A stretch of DNA of 64,000 nt from Planctomonas sp. JC2975 (GCF_012985205.1 NZ_JABEKS010000003.1:248001-312000); one strand, 5' to 3'; positions 8,566 to 18,059 are shown, numbered from the stretch's first letter. The notes: generated from the letters alone by a model not told the origin. Made by a program: numbers and translations.

Positions 8566-8849
8566 CCAGAGCGTGACGACCCGACGAACGTCGAAGAAGC
8601 GCTGCAACGATCACCAACGGGCCGCAGGGCGTGACATCCAACTCGAGGCGCTCAGGAGCGGCCAAGGGCTGAAGAGGACGCCCTGATGCGATAAGCGCGA
8701 CTCGCCGCCAATGCCTGCCATGCACGTGCCTGTGGCGCTCGTTCGTCAGCGCATCTGCTTCACATCGTCGGACGAGTGCACGGCAACGCTCGACTTCGGG
8801 TGAAGGCCGGGTCGACGTGCTCCGTTGCGAAGGCGGCGGGCGGCTTTGC

Positions 8850-9443
8850 TCACACGTTGACGCGATAGCGCAGATGCACTCGCCCGCCAGGCCCTGGCTC
8901 GCACTCCATCAGTTCGAGCTCGTGTCGCTGGGCGACGCCTGCCAGGAGAGGCTCGCCTGCACCCACCACCACGGGGTGCACGATCAGGACCAGTTCGTCG
9001 ATCAGTCCTTCGTCGAGCAGCCTGCGTACCAAAGTGGCGCCTCCGACCACGTAGCCGACTCCTCCTGGTCGCTCTTTGAACTCCCGCAGCTCGTCGATGT
9101 CTCTCACGATTGCGGCGTTCGGCGGCCAGTCGATGCTCTCGAGTGAGGTCGAGACCACCAGGTGCGGAGTCTCGGCAATGAGCCGAGCGGTCTCGATCTC
9201 TCGCGGATACGGAGTACGGCCGAGCATCTCGGCAACCTCGGGCGCGTCGGAGTCGATGGCGCTCCAGTACAGTCCGTAGCCGGGATGCATGCGGCCGCCC
9301 TGGATGAGCGTGTCAACGGGGCCGACGAGTTGGATGGCGTCCGACCAGGAGTCGACCCAGTCCGCGAGGCCGTCCTGCACGCTGAAGCCATCGAGTGTGA
9401 CCTGCATCGCCGTGACGAAACGGCGCGATTCTGATGAGTTCAT
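8850..9443 (-). CDS. Dihydrofolate reductase-like (RibD C-terminal) protein
   Basis: 197 aa with the RibD_C/DHFR fold: an N-terminal strand and loop reading FVTAMQVTLDGFSV, a middle LVVSTSLESIDWP strand, and the nucleotide-binding GVGYVVGGATLVRRLLDEGLIDE segment near residues 125-147, then HPVVVGAGEPL. GGAGGAAG precedes the ATG. Such stand-alone proteins are NADPH-dependent reductases of unassigned substrate, common in actinobacteria. It stands alone, between a 284-bp empty gap and the next leftward gene 171 bp upstream. Confidence 0.8.
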   Translation of the reverse strand: MNSSESRRFVTAMQVTLDGFSVQDGLADWVDSWSDAIQLVGPVDTLIQGGRMHPGYGLYWSAIDSDAPEVAEMLGRTPYPREIETARLIAETPHLVVSTSLESIDWPPNAAIVRDIDELREFKERPGGVGYVVGGATLVRRLLDEGLIDELVLIVHPVVVGAGEPLLAGVAQRHELELMECEPGPGGRVHLRYRVNV

Positions 9444-9614
9444 TACTTCCTCCGAATGATGATCCTGTGGAGCCCGCCTGGTTCCCGAGTGCCGGAATCC
9501 GAGTTTGACGATGTGAGCTGCGCGAACCGTTCTGAACCGTTCGCTCGAGAAGACGCGCCTCCGCGCACGCGTGCACCTTCGTCCGGTCCACGCCGATAGC
9601 GACCACGTGAGTGC

Positions 9615-10316
9615 TCAATAGCCGATGGTGAAGCGGCGCTGTATGTACCTCGGTATTTCCGCCTCATCGAGAACAGCGACCGCCAGGTCCTCGGCTGAAA
9701 TGCGGCTGCGCCCCTCGGCATCCGTTACAGGCTGGTCACCGCCGGACCGGTACCGGCCGGTGCGCTCACCCGGCGCAGTCTCGATGGCGGGACTGAGATA
9801 GGTCCACAGCCGGTTCGAGGTACGGAAGACGTTGAGCGCATCGCCATGACCGCGCATCGCCGCAGCGTAGTCCGGCGGCAAGCCGAAACTGTCGATCGCG
9901 GCATGGAGCAGTTCATCCGAGTCTTGAAACACCAGACCCGGTTCCATCTCGAGACTCGCCGCGCCGCCGACCACGATGAGACGGATGCGAGGAAAGTCGC
10001 ACAAGGCGATGGTCAGCGCGTGCGCCACGCGAACGTAGATGCCCGGGTCCGCGATGCCGAGCGCGACGGCCCGCTCCGGATCCGCGGCTGTGTTGCCCGG
10101 CCCGAATGCGCTGACCAGAAGGTCGAGGCCGGCAATGACCGCGCGAAGGTTCTCGCTGTCGGTGACGTCAACCTCCTTCCACTCGACGTTGTCCCGACCG
10201 TCGTGGATGGCCGAGGCGTCGCGGCTGTACGCAGTGACCCGATGTCCCCGGTCGACGGCCTCCGTGACGACGCGGCTGCCGATCATGCCCGTGCCGCCGA
10301 TGACTCCGATATGCAT
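9615..10316 (-). CDS. NAD(P)-binding oxidoreductase (atypical SDR, NmrA/BVR-B-like)
   Basis: 233 aa. The N-terminus is a Rossmann motif GVIGGTGMIGSRVV with TAYSRD, which favours NADPH. DLLVSAFGPG and RLIVVGGAASLE mark strands 4 and 5. These atypical SDR proteins lack the Tyr-Lys pair in the usual place and act as reductases or redox sensors. Divergent from a TetR gene across 126 bp, so it is probably the repressed target. Confidence 0.75.
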   Translation of the reverse strand: MHIGVIGGTGMIGSRVVTEAVDRGHRVTAYSRDASAIHDGRDNVEWKEVDVTDSENLRAVIAGLDLLVSAFGPGNTAADPERAVALGIADPGIYVRVAHALTIALCDFPRIRLIVVGGAASLEMEPGLVFQDSDELLHAAIDSFGLPPDYAAAMRGHGDALNVFRTSNRLWTYLSPAIETAPGERTGRYRSGGDQPVTDAEGRSRISAEDLAVAVLDEAEIPRYIQRRFTIGY

Positions 10317-10389
10317 GAGTTGCCCCGTTCTGGATTACCCGAGAGAACCGGTCGTATGGCTGACCCGGTGAGGTTACGCCGTGCACAAA

Positions 10390-10404
10390 CTATACGGTGT
10401 ACAG
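10390..10404. promoter_or_regulatory. Possible TetR operator
   Basis: CTATAC-GGT-GTACAG is a 15-bp near-palindrome (five of six arm bases pair) in the AT-rich divergent region between the NAD(P)-binding protein and the TetR gene. A CTATATAG self-complement follows 4 bp later. Tentative, supported mostly by position. Confidence 0.4.
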
Positions 10405-10442
10405 ATTCTATATAGCAAGCACCAATGTCTTAGACTTGTGTC

Positions 10443-11162
10443 GTGACAGCCACAGCGTCCCCGGATCGGCGCGCGCGTCTACGCGCGGCGACGACGGCCG
10501 AGATCAAGCAGGTTGCGCTCGCGCTGATGTCCGTCGGTGGACCGGATGCCATAACGCTGAGGGCGATCGCACGCGAGATGGGCATGACCCCGAACGCTAT
10601 CTACGGTTATTTCGCCACCCGCGACGACCTCGCGACCGAGCTGATCCGGGACGTTTCCACCGATCTGGCCGACGTGCTGGATGCCAGCTGGGCGCGCACG
10701 AAGCGCTCGTCACCCGCCGGACGGATCCGGGCGTGGGCGAACGCTTTCCGGGCGTGGTCGCTCGAGAACCGCGAGGGATTTCGACTTGTGTTCGGAGATC
10801 CGATCCCCGGGTACAAGGCGCCGGAAGGAGGACCCGCGCCCGATGCGATCCGACGCATCTGCCTTGGCCTCACGGGGCTGGCCGCCCTCGCCTGGCCCTA
10901 TGCCGCACCTGGCGCCGACACCGGCACTTTTCGGTGGTCCGATTTCGATCCGCTACTTTGCGATGAGGTTCGCACCGCTTTCCCCGAGCTGCCCCCGGCC
11001 GCGCTCGCGCTCGCTCTGCGCATCCGCTCCCGTCTCCATGGGCTCGTCACTCTGGAGGTGTACGGCCACCTGCAAGGGGTCACTCCCGCGCCCGAGAAGC
11101 TGTTCGACGCCGATGTCGCAGATCTCCTGAACACCCTGCGACTGGGACCTCAGGACTCTTGA
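10443..11162 (+). CDS. TetR-family regulator
   Basis: 239 aa from GTG 10443. The DNA-binding domain spans residues 15-65 (ITLRAIAREMGMTPNAIYGYFATRDDL pattern, with the recognition helix at TPNAIYGYF). The C-terminal half carries a WHG-type ligand domain with LENREGFRLVFGDP. No classic ribosome binding site is seen, so the transcript may be leaderless. It most likely represses the divergent oxidoreductase and itself. Confidence 0.85.
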   Translation: MTATASPDRRARLRAATTAEIKQVALALMSVGGPDAITLRAIAREMGMTPNAIYGYFATRDDLATELIRDVSTDLADVLDASWARTKRSSPAGRIRAWANAFRAWSLENREGFRLVFGDPIPGYKAPEGGPAPDAIRRICLGLTGLAALAWPYAAPGADTGTFRWSDFDPLLCDEVRTAFPELPPAALALALRIRSRLHGLVTLEVYGHLQGVTPAPEKLFDADVADLLNTLRLGPQDS

Positions 11163-11330
11163 CCGCTGGCTGACGGCGGATAAGAACCGGATGCGCACAC
11201 ATGTACTGCGCCGTCGCCGTGACGACCAAGGTCTTGCCGTGGTGAATCCCCGGGGGTGCGTTGGCCGAACCAAGAAGTGGTCTCAGGACGTGCGGCGTAC
11301 CGGCACATGGACCGGCGCACGACGTGCCGA

Positions 11331-12170
11331 CTAGAGGTTCGCCGCAGTGCGCACAAGGTCAGCGACGGCTTTGGACCTGCATTGCGGTGGCCAGGCGATG
11401 ACGGTCGTGACCGCCGGTGCGTCCGGCACGGAAACGACAGCATGATCATCGCCCAGCTGAGCCCCGAGCGATTCGGGCAGGAGCGCACATGCCCTGCCCA
11501 GCGTGATCAGTTGGATCAGCTGCGTATGGTCGCGGACGCGCGGGCCGGGACCGTCGACATAGCTCCCATCCGCTCGGGGCCAACGCGGCAGGGGCGGGTC
11601 GGTCATTGCGTCGACCTCGGCCGCTGACATCTCCGAGCGATGAGCGAGCGGATGCCCTACAGGCAAGACGACGATCTGCCGTTCGGTGTGCAACTCCTCG
11701 GTGTCGAACCCGGTCGTCGCGTCGTACGGTCGCTGGAGCAGTGCGACGTCCGCACGTCCGTTGCGCAGCAGGCTCTCCGCTTCGCTCGGCCCGCACAGTA
11801 CGACCTCGACTTCGACGGCGTCCGGGCGGGCTGCATAGGCATCCAGCAACCGGGACACCAGCTCCTTCGACGCTCCTGCCTTGCTCGCCAGCACCACACC
11901 GGGGCGGCCAGTGGCCGCGCGTCGGGTGCGGCGCTCAGCGGCTTCCACCGCTTCGAGCGCGAACCGCGCCTCGTGCAGGAGCACCGAACCTGCCTCGGTC
12001 AATGCGACCGAGCGGGCGGTGCGGTGCAGCAGGACGACTCCGAGCCGTCGTTCGAGCTGCTGGATGGCGCGCGAGAGCGGTGGTTGCGCGATCGAGAGCC
12101 GTTGCGCGGCGCGCCCGAAGTGCAACTCCTCGGCGACGGCGACGAAGTATCGCATCTCCCTTGTCTCCAC
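11331..12170 (-). CDS. LysR-family regulator
   Basis: 279 aa from the GTG at 12170, which places REMRYFVAVAEELHFGRAA exactly as in other LysR proteins; in-frame starts up to 12392 would add an unlikely tail. Winged helix at residues 1-60 (SIAQPPLSRAIQQLERRLG), then a periplasmic-binding-like sensor domain (VVLASKAGASKELVSRLLD and PVGHPLAHRSEM). Divergent from an SDR and quinone oxidoreductase pair, its likely targets. A near-palindrome CACCCGATCGGTG lies in the gap at 12236-12248 as a candidate binding site. Confidence 0.85.
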   Translation of the reverse strand: METREMRYFVAVAEELHFGRAAQRLSIAQPPLSRAIQQLERRLGVVLLHRTARSVALTEAGSVLLHEARFALEAVEAAERRTRRAATGRPGVVLASKAGASKELVSRLLDAYAARPDAVEVEVVLCGPSEAESLLRNGRADVALLQRPYDATTGFDTEELHTERQIVVLPVGHPLAHRSEMSAAEVDAMTDPPLPRWPRADGSYVDGPGPRVRDHTQLIQLITLGRACALLPESLGAQLGDDHAVVSVPDAPAVTTVIAWPPQCRSKAVADLVRTAANL

Positions 12171-12275
12171 CGGCTCAGGATATTCGGCGCTGACCAGGAC
12201 CGATACCCGTGCGGTATCACCCATCACCCGATCGGTGTTGGACCGTGCAGCTGCAGGAACTGCAGGATCAAGGCC

Positions 12276-13001
12276 GTGAGCAGACAGACGATTGCACTGG
12301 TGACCGGTGCGAACAAGGGAATCGGATACGAGATCGCAGCGGGTCTTGGAGCGCTCGGCTGGCGAATCGTTGTGGGCGCGCGTGATCCGCAACGTCGCGA
12401 CGCCGCCGTGGAGAAACTGCGTGCCGCCGGGGTCGACGCGATCGGCGTGCCACTGGATGTGACCGACGACGCGAGCGTGGCCGCAGCCGCCGAACTGATC
12501 GACACGAATGCCGGAGGACTCGATGTCCTCGTGAACAACGCCGCTATCACCGGCGGCGTGCCGCAGACCCCGACGACGGCCGACCTCGCAACCGTGCGGA
12601 CCGTTGTGGAGACGAACGTGATCGGGGTCATGCGAGTGACCAACGCGATGCTGCCGATGCTCCGCGCATCCGCCTCACCGCGAATCGTCAACATGTCCAG
12701 CAGCGTCGGCTCGCTCACTCTGCACACCACGCCCGGCATCGACATGGGTTCCGTGCCGACGACGTACCTGGCCTCGAAAACCTTCCTCAACGCCCTCACG
12801 ATCCAATACGCCAAGGAACTCAGCGGCACCGACATCCTGATCAACTCCGGCTGCCCAGGATTCACCGCCACCGACCTCAACGGATTCAGCGGCACGCGCA
12901 CGCCCCGACAGGGTGCGGCCATCGCGATTCGGCTGGCCACCCTTCCCGCCGACGGCCCGACCGGGGGATTCTTCGACGACGCCGGAACAGTGCCCTGGTG
13001 A
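12276..13001 (+). CDS. Short-chain dehydrogenase (carbonyl reductase-like)
   Basis: 241 aa from GTG 12276. TGANKGIGYEIA is the cofactor motif typical of the carbonyl-reductase branch, with NNAAI, MSSSVGS and TYLASK (catalytic Tyr and Lys). NSGCPGFTATDLN follows, as in plant and bacterial carbonyl reductases. It precedes a quinone oxidoreductase gene by 72 bp in the same direction; together they look like a LysR-controlled carbonyl/quinone detoxification pair. Confidence 0.85.
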   Translation: MSRQTIALVTGANKGIGYEIAAGLGALGWRIVVGARDPQRRDAAVEKLRAAGVDAIGVPLDVTDDASVAAAAELIDTNAGGLDVLVNNAAITGGVPQTPTTADLATVRTVVETNVIGVMRVTNAMLPMLRASASPRIVNMSSSVGSLTLHTTPGIDMGSVPTTYLASKTFLNALTIQYAKELSGTDILINSGCPGFTATDLNGFSGTRTPRQGAAIAIRLATLPADGPTGGFFDDAGTVPW

Positions 13002-13073
13002 GGCACCAGATCAATGGCCGGCTTTCCCGATCCGCAAACATGCACCGGTCTGCCCTGGAGGAGGGGCACGACA

Positions 13074-13997
13074 ATGACAAAGGCAGTCAGGTACGACGAG
13101 TTCGGCGGAATCGACGTCTTGCGGCTGGACGAGATAGCCCGCCCCGTACCCCAAGACGGGCAGGTCCTCGTGGAGACCAGGGCGGCCGGCATCAACCCCG
13201 GTGAGGCCGCCATCCGAACCGGATCGATGGCCGACATCTTTCCCTCGACCTTTCCATCCGGGCAGGGCAGCGACGTTGCCGGAGTGGTGACAGAGGTCGG
13301 CCTCGGAGTCGACGAGTTCTCAGTCGGCGACGAAATCATCGGATTCTCCAATACCCGCAGCGCCCAGGCCGAACTGGTCGTCGTCGATGTCGACAACCTC
13401 ACACCCAAGCCGCCCAGAGTCTCATGGGAGGTGGCAGGGAGCCTATACGTCGCGGGTTCAGCAGCATGGGGTGCGGTGCATTCCGTCCGACTCCGCAAAG
13501 GCGACACCGTCGTCGTCTCGGCGGCGGCCGGAGGAGTCGGCTCCCTCGTCGTCCAACTCGCCCGCCGAGCCGGAGCCACGGTCATCGGCCTGGCAGGCCG
13601 CAACAACCACGAGTGGCTACGAAGCCACGATGTCATCCCCGTCGAATACGGTGACGGCGTCATCGACCGGATCAGAGACGCCGCACCGAGCGGCATCGAG
13701 GCCTTCATCGACACCCACGGCGGCGGCTACGTCGAACTGGCCTTGGCTCTTGGCATCGACGCCGAGCGGATCGACACCATCGCCGACTTCTCGGCGGCCG
13801 CGAAGCACGGGGTCAAGACCGAACCAGGTCCCGACGCCGAGCCTGGCGCCCAGGTACTCGCCGAACTCGCCGCCCTGATCGCGGAGGGACACCTCGAAGT
13901 CCCGATCGCCAATGTCTACCCGCTGGCCCAGGTCCGACTGGCCTATGCCGAACTGGAACGCCGACACACCCACGGCAAGATCGTGCTCGTGCCATGA
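13074..13997 (+). CDS. Zinc-free medium-chain dehydrogenase (quinone oxidoreductase-like)
   Basis: 307 aa from ATG 13074 behind GGAGGAGGGG. N-terminal GroES-like half (PVPQDGQVLVETRAAGINPGE region, no zinc-binding Cys/His pattern) and Rossmann half with AAAGGVGSLVVQLARRAGA near residues 150-170. The C-terminus ends HTHGKIVLVP as in quinone oxidoreductases. NADPH-dependent reduction of quinones or enones is the expected reaction. Codon choice is slightly more C-ending and regular than neighbours, which may reflect recent joining of this pair. Confidence 0.85.
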   Translation: MTKAVRYDEFGGIDVLRLDEIARPVPQDGQVLVETRAAGINPGEAAIRTGSMADIFPSTFPSGQGSDVAGVVTEVGLGVDEFSVGDEIIGFSNTRSAQAELVVVDVDNLTPKPPRVSWEVAGSLYVAGSAAWGAVHSVRLRKGDTVVVSAAAGGVGSLVVQLARRAGATVIGLAGRNNHEWLRSHDVIPVEYGDGVIDRIRDAAPSGIEAFIDTHGGGYVELALALGIDAERIDTIADFSAAAKHGVKTEPGPDAEPGAQVLAELAALIAEGHLEVPIANVYPLAQVRLAYAELERRHTHGKIVLVP

Positions 13998-14098
13998 GGC
14001 GTTCCCGAACCAAGGCTCGTCCTCGACGGATGCTAGCCTTTCGTGTCCGTCTTCGACGTCACCCGAACCAAGCCCTCGACGACGCCGATCCGTTGCCG

Positions 14099-14115
14099 GA
14101 AACCGTCCCGGTTTC
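14099..14115. terminator. Short hairpin between convergent genes
   Basis: GAAACCG and CGGTTTC pair around a 3-nt loop between the quinone oxidoreductase stop (13997) and the leftward gene's stop (14128). Probably a bidirectional terminator. Confidence 0.45.
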
Positions 14116-14127
14116 TTGCGTGATGAC

Positions 14128-14613
14128 CTACCCCGCTGGGATGCGGAGAACGCGTTGAGACTGTCGCTCGTTCTCCGCCGCTGCCGACCGCACGACGATG
14201 TTGCCCGGGCCGGATAGCGAGAGTCGCGAGACGAATTCGAAGCGCAGAGCCTCACCGGGACCGATCGTCGTCGCTGGAGTGTCGATCTTGAGCCTTTGGC
14301 GATCGAGTTCCGTCAGGCCCTCGACGGAGAGATCGTAGGCAGTGCCCGTCCCCGTGTTGCGAAGCAGCCAGGAATCTGCACCGTCCGCTTCCACTGCCCA
14401 ACGCACCTCGCTCTCCGCCAGTTCTGCGAACCCCACTGCGTTCGGCGCACCCGCGTCAGCAGCAGCGAAACTCGCCCGCTCCTGCGCGTCCTTGGACCGA
14501 CGGTTGTTGATCAACGTGAGCCAGCCGAATATGACAGCAACCGCAACGGCAAGGATCGCCGCGGCCGCCGAGATCCACTGCGTGACCAAGCTCGCGGACT
14601 CGTATGGCGTCAT
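14128..14613 (-). CDS. Single-span membrane protein of unknown function
   Basis: 161 aa if started at the ATG at 14613 (other in-frame ATGs lie at 14643 and 14694). One transmembrane helix near residues 9-32 (WISAAAAILAVAVAVIFGW) is followed by a soluble beta-rich domain with LLRNTGTGTAYDLSVEGL, which resembles proteins that display a beta-sandwich on the cytoplasmic or outer face. A TAACCT box seven bases before 14613 suggests a leaderless transcript. No family recognised; monocistronic. Confidence 0.6.
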   Translation of the reverse strand: MTPYESASLVTQWISAAAAILAVAVAVIFGWLTLINNRRSKDAQERASFAAADAGAPNAVGFAELAESEVRWAVEADGADSWLLRNTGTGTAYDLSVEGLTELDRQRLKIDTPATTIGPGEALRFEFVSRLSLSGPGNIVVRSAAAENERQSQRVLRIPAG

Positions 14614-15029
14614 AGACGTCAGGTTAGAGTCTTGGCCGGGCATGGGCTGACTGTTGTGGTCAGCCGGCCGCCGTCGTGGGTTCGTGCAGGCCATCGGTCT
14701 GCGAAGGTCCTCCCGCCGCTACGGTGGCTTCATGGATCCACTCACCGCTGTGCCGGGACACCGGTCTGCACTCGCTGCGGCGTCTGGATGGATGGGATGA
14801 ACTACGGCCTGCTCGCCGACGAGTGGCCGCCCTAGGGATCGAGTTCCTCGCGATCGCGGTCTGAGGAGTCGAGGCCGAGGAACCGACGCATCAGAGGCCG
14901 GAGTCCCCGAGGGTCCAGGGATTCCATCCTAGGAAGACGGCGAGGCTTCAGCGTCCCGACAGCCTTCGGTTGTGGTTCGCGCAGCCAGTACCCGTACGTT
15001 CTTCGTACAACGACTTGGAAGGAGGATCG
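14614..15029. other. Gap with no supported gene
   Basis: About 415 bp between a leftward membrane protein and a rightward secreted protein. Frames here are short or off-composition. It should hold the promoters of both genes; only the GGAGG before 15030 is clear. Confidence 0.4.
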
Positions 15030-15587
15030 GTGCGGAAGTTGTTCGTCGGCGCGGTGGCGGCCATCGTGCTCGTCCTCGGCGGATGGCTGGCGGTCGTTCT
15101 CATCGCCGGCACCGTGCCCTCGGTGGCGGAGGCGCAGACGTGTCCCGCTGCTACCCCCGCAACGGTCGGCACCATCGTCGTTCCCCGGGGACCTGTCGCC
15201 GGATTCTGTCAGCCGCAGCTGATCATGGCCGCCCACATCATGAACGCCGGCCGCGACCAGGGGCTGGAGACGCGGACCCAGGAGATCGGTGTGATGACGG
15301 CGATCGGCGAGACCGGGCTGCGGAACCTCGACTACGGCGACGCCGCGGGTGCGGACAGTCGCGGCCTGTTCCAGCAACGGGACAACGGCGCATGGGGAAC
15401 GCTCGCCGACCGGATGGATCCGTACACCGCCGCATCCAACTTCTTCAAGAAGCTCATCACCGTCGACGGCTGGCGGACGATGGATCCCAGCGACCTGGCG
15501 CACGCCGTGCAGGTGAACGCCGACTCCGGCTACTACTCGCAGTTCTGGACTCGGGCCCAGACCATCGTCACGGCTCTGGACGGCTGA
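15030..15587 (+). CDS. Membrane-anchored lysozyme-like protein
   Basis: 185 aa from GTG 15030, right after GGAGGATCG. A signal anchor covers residues 4-30 (LFVGAVAAIVLVLGGWLAV). The extracellular domain carries TAIGETGLRNLDYGD (a candidate catalytic Glu), DSRGLFQQRDNGAWGT and MDPYTAASNFFKKL, the pattern seen in actinobacterial lysozyme/transglycosylase-like domains, often attached to NlpC/P60 or M23 peptidases in conjugation and phage proteins. Here it stands alone. Muralytic activity is an inference; no neighbours suggest a conjugation system. Confidence 0.65.
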   Translation: MRKLFVGAVAAIVLVLGGWLAVVLIAGTVPSVAEAQTCPAATPATVGTIVVPRGPVAGFCQPQLIMAAHIMNAGRDQGLETRTQEIGVMTAIGETGLRNLDYGDAAGADSRGLFQQRDNGAWGTLADRMDPYTAASNFFKKLITVDGWRTMDPSDLAHAVQVNADSGYYSQFWTRAQTIVTALDG

Positions 15588-15654
15588 CCCGCGCCGCTCC
15601 TACGTGTACCGGCGCCCGCTGCGGACGACCGGGCCGGCCACCGCCTCCGGATCA

Positions 15655-15765
15655 CTACCGGTGCATCCAGTCCTCCAACCAGGACAAAAGGAACGGCAGG
15701 GCGAACGCCCCCACGATGAGACCACCTGCGAGTTCGAGCGAATTCGCCGAATCCGTCCACACCAT
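15655..15765 (-). CDS. Possible 36-aa membrane protein
   Basis: A short frame from ATG 15765 behind GAGGGGG (6-bp spacing). The product is one hydrophobic helix (LAGGLIVGAFALPFLLSWL) flanked by acidic residues at the start and EDWMHR at the end. Such a sequence is not expected by chance in GC-rich DNA, but there is no homologue evidence. Lies 230 bp downstream of the GH84 terminator, so it needs its own promoter. Confidence 0.4.
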   Translation of the reverse strand: MVWTDSANSLELAGGLIVGAFALPFLLSWLEDWMHR

Positions 15766-15993
15766 CAGGCGCCCCCTCGCCAGTCGATGCGCGTCAACAC
15801 TGACGCGGCCCCACCGCTGTGGCCGGAGTGTGGCAAGTGAGGCCACCCCGCCCCACGCGCCCTGCCGTCCCCTCTGCAGTGCACCCGAGCGGAAGCGTAC
15901 GGAGTCGATCTCCAGAAACCTCCCAGGATTCGATCGTCGCCGAAGAATCGGCCTCGTGGATGCACGGCCCCGACCAGACATCCCCACGGCAGC

Positions 15994-16041
15994 CGAAGGG
16001 CCGGGCGCCCTGGCGTGAACGTCCAGGATCCCGGCCCTTCG
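15994..16041 (-). terminator. Terminator after the GH84 gene
   Basis: CGAAGGGCCGGG (15994-16005) pairs with CCCGGCCCTTCG (16030-16041); inside the loop CTGG and CCAG pair too. It lies 14 bp past the GH84 stop codon at 16056. Confidence 0.75.
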
Positions 16042-16055
16042 GGCGGCGCCGCCTC

Positions 16056-18059
16056 CTAGGGAAGCAGGCCCGGCGCCTGGGCGATGAACGTGTCGAGCAC
16101 GCCGTCGGCCACCTTGACTTTGCCTTGCGGCCGAGTGGTGCCGGGGATGGTCGTGATCGCGCTCGCCTGGGATGCGAGCGCTGCTGCCCGATCGAAGTAC
16201 GGCTGGCCGGCACCGTGCTGTCCTGCCTTCAGACCGGCCATGGTGTTCTGGAACGCCTGACCCCACAGTGTCAAGGCATCCAGCCACGGCTTGGTCTCCG
16301 CGAGGAACGCCTGGTCCTTCACACCGGCGCGGATCTGCGCCGGCGCCGCCGCGAGCTCGTCGGCGTGGGCGCTCAGGGCACGAAGCGCTGCCTGTCGCTG
16401 CGCCGGGTCACCGCTTGACCAACCCGCCTTGAACGCGGCGATCCGTGCAGCCAGAACCGGAGCCTGCGGTTGCCAGTTCGTCGTGCCGAAGGTCGGTGCG
16501 AGGTGCTCGACATCGACCAGCGCGAGGAGCGCATCCGCCGTCTTCTGGTCGCCGCCCGCCATGTACTGCGCTGCAGCATGCATGTTCTGATCCGGGTTGT
16601 ACGCCTCGTCGTTCCAGGCGAACGACGCGCCACCGAAGAGGGCGAACTTGCTGGCTGCGGCTTGCTGCATCGGGTTGAGCACGATGCCGGCGAGCTGCGT
16701 GTGCAGTCCCGCTTCGCGATCCGCGTAAGGCGCCAGCAACAGTCGTCCGGTGGTCTGGCTGTAGTCGTCAACCGGATAGTTGTCCCAGAGGAAGACCTTG
16801 CGTCTCCACACATCCGATGCGGCCTGAGCGTCCGCCACGCTGATGGACGGAGGCACCACCGCAGTGCCGGTCCACTGCACGATGATCCGCGGGTCGAGCT
16901 GCTGGCGAAGGATGCTCTTGTACGGCGAGTCGGCCGTGTCGGAGTACTCCGTCGGCACCATCTCGAGCGGCGAGGTTCCAGCATGCTTGTCGAGGAAGTC
17001 GTGCTGAATGGTGTTCAGCAGGTCGGCCTGCGCCTGGCCGGCACTCGCCTGGCCCGGGTTGCCGTACTTCGTCTGGTCGGCCGTGCAGTTCCACTTCGTG
17101 TAGCTGATGTCGTCGAGCGAGATGTAGAAACTGCGACCGCCGATATCGTAGATCGACTGCAGCTTCGACTCCAGGGCGGCGATGTCGCTCGGGTCGCTGT
17201 AACAGATCGACAGTCCCGGAGCCAACGCGTACGTGAAGTGCACGTGGTGGGCTGTGGCCGATGTGATGAGCTGCTTCAGATCGGCGAGGTCTGCGGCGGG
17301 GTACGGATCGCGCCATTCGTCACGGAGGTACACGTCGTCCTTCGGCGTGTAGATGTAGGTGTTCGCCTTGACGTCGCCGTAGAACGCGAGCTGGTCGAGC
17401 CGGTCCGACTGCGACCAAGGCGCGCCGTAGAACCCCTCGATGGCTCCACGCAGAGGCATGCTGGGATAGTCGACGATGGTCGCGGCGGCGATGGTCTGCC
17501 TGCCGGGAGTGACGAGCTGGCGAAGGGTCTGCGCCGCGTAGTACACCCCGTCTCCGTCGTTCCCAGCGAGGACGACGCTCCCGCCATTGGCCCGAGCCTT
17601 GGAAGCCAGGGAGTATCCCTCGGCGGGGAGTGTGGACGGAACCGATCCGCCCGTGGATCGGAGCGCATCGGCGACGTCCTGGTCCTGGATCGACCCGACG
17701 ACGACGGTCAGCGCGGTCCGGTGCGCGGCGAACGCACCTGCGCTGATGTCGGACTGCACGATGCTGCGCACGCCCGCCGCGGTCAAGGCGGCCTTGATGA
17801 CGTCGATGGTCGAAGCATCGACCGACGACCCCGTCAGCACTTGCGCAGTGTGCGGCACGTGCAACGCCGCACCGGCTGCCGCGATCTGCTGCGGAGTGGG
17901 CGTGATCACCGGCAGGCCGCTCGACGTCGACGAGGCGGGAGCGGCGGCGGCGTGAGTCGCCGCGTTCGCCGGTGCGGAACTCAGCAATCCAGCACCGAGA
18001 ACCGCCGCGGCGACGACGCCGACGACGGGTACGGAGATCTTCCTTGATGGGTGGGGCAT
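16056..18059 (-). CDS. Secreted GH84 beta-N-acetylhexosaminidase
   Basis: 667 aa. Signal peptide about 1-33 (ending APANA), an N-terminal hexosaminidase-like alpha/beta domain (about 48-195, EGYSLASKA and GVYYAAQTLRQL), then the GH84 barrel from RGAIEGFYGAPWS (204-216). The adjacent catalytic aspartates are Asp316-Asp317 in YISLDDISY, as in NagJ-type enzymes using the substrate acetamido group. A helical C-terminal part follows (about 500-660). It should remove terminal beta-GlcNAc from glycans outside the cell. Divergent from a GH5 gene, with three CTAGACC-type sites and one shared 16-bp operator between them; adjacent GH85 and GH5 genes suggest N-glycan use. Confidence 0.9.
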   Translation of the reverse strand: MPHPSRKISVPVVGVVAAAVLGAGLLSSAPANAATHAAAAPASSTSSGLPVITPTPQQIAAAGAALHVPHTAQVLTGSSVDASTIDVIKAALTAAGVRSIVQSDISAGAFAAHRTALTVVVGSIQDQDVADALRSTGGSVPSTLPAEGYSLASKARANGGSVVLAGNDGDGVYYAAQTLRQLVTPGRQTIAAATIVDYPSMPLRGAIEGFYGAPWSQSDRLDQLAFYGDVKANTYIYTPKDDVYLRDEWRDPYPAADLADLKQLITSATAHHVHFTYALAPGLSICYSDPSDIAALESKLQSIYDIGGRSFYISLDDISYTKWNCTADQTKYGNPGQASAGQAQADLLNTIQHDFLDKHAGTSPLEMVPTEYSDTADSPYKSILRQQLDPRIIVQWTGTAVVPPSISVADAQAASDVWRRKVFLWDNYPVDDYSQTTGRLLLAPYADREAGLHTQLAGIVLNPMQQAAASKFALFGGASFAWNDEAYNPDQNMHAAAQYMAGGDQKTADALLALVDVEHLAPTFGTTNWQPQAPVLAARIAAFKAGWSSGDPAQRQAALRALSAHADELAAAPAQIRAGVKDQAFLAETKPWLDALTLWGQAFQNTMAGLKAGQHGAGQPYFDRAAALASQASAITTIPGTTRPQGKVKVADGVLDTFIAQAPGLLP

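Noticed and set aside
14296-14835. Plus-strand frame of 179 codons
   Set aside because: Mostly antisense to the membrane protein and continuing into gene-free DNA without any domain.
16470-18047. 525-codon plus-strand frame opposite GH84
   Set aside because: Antisense shadow with no recognisable motif; GH84 on the other strand is certain.
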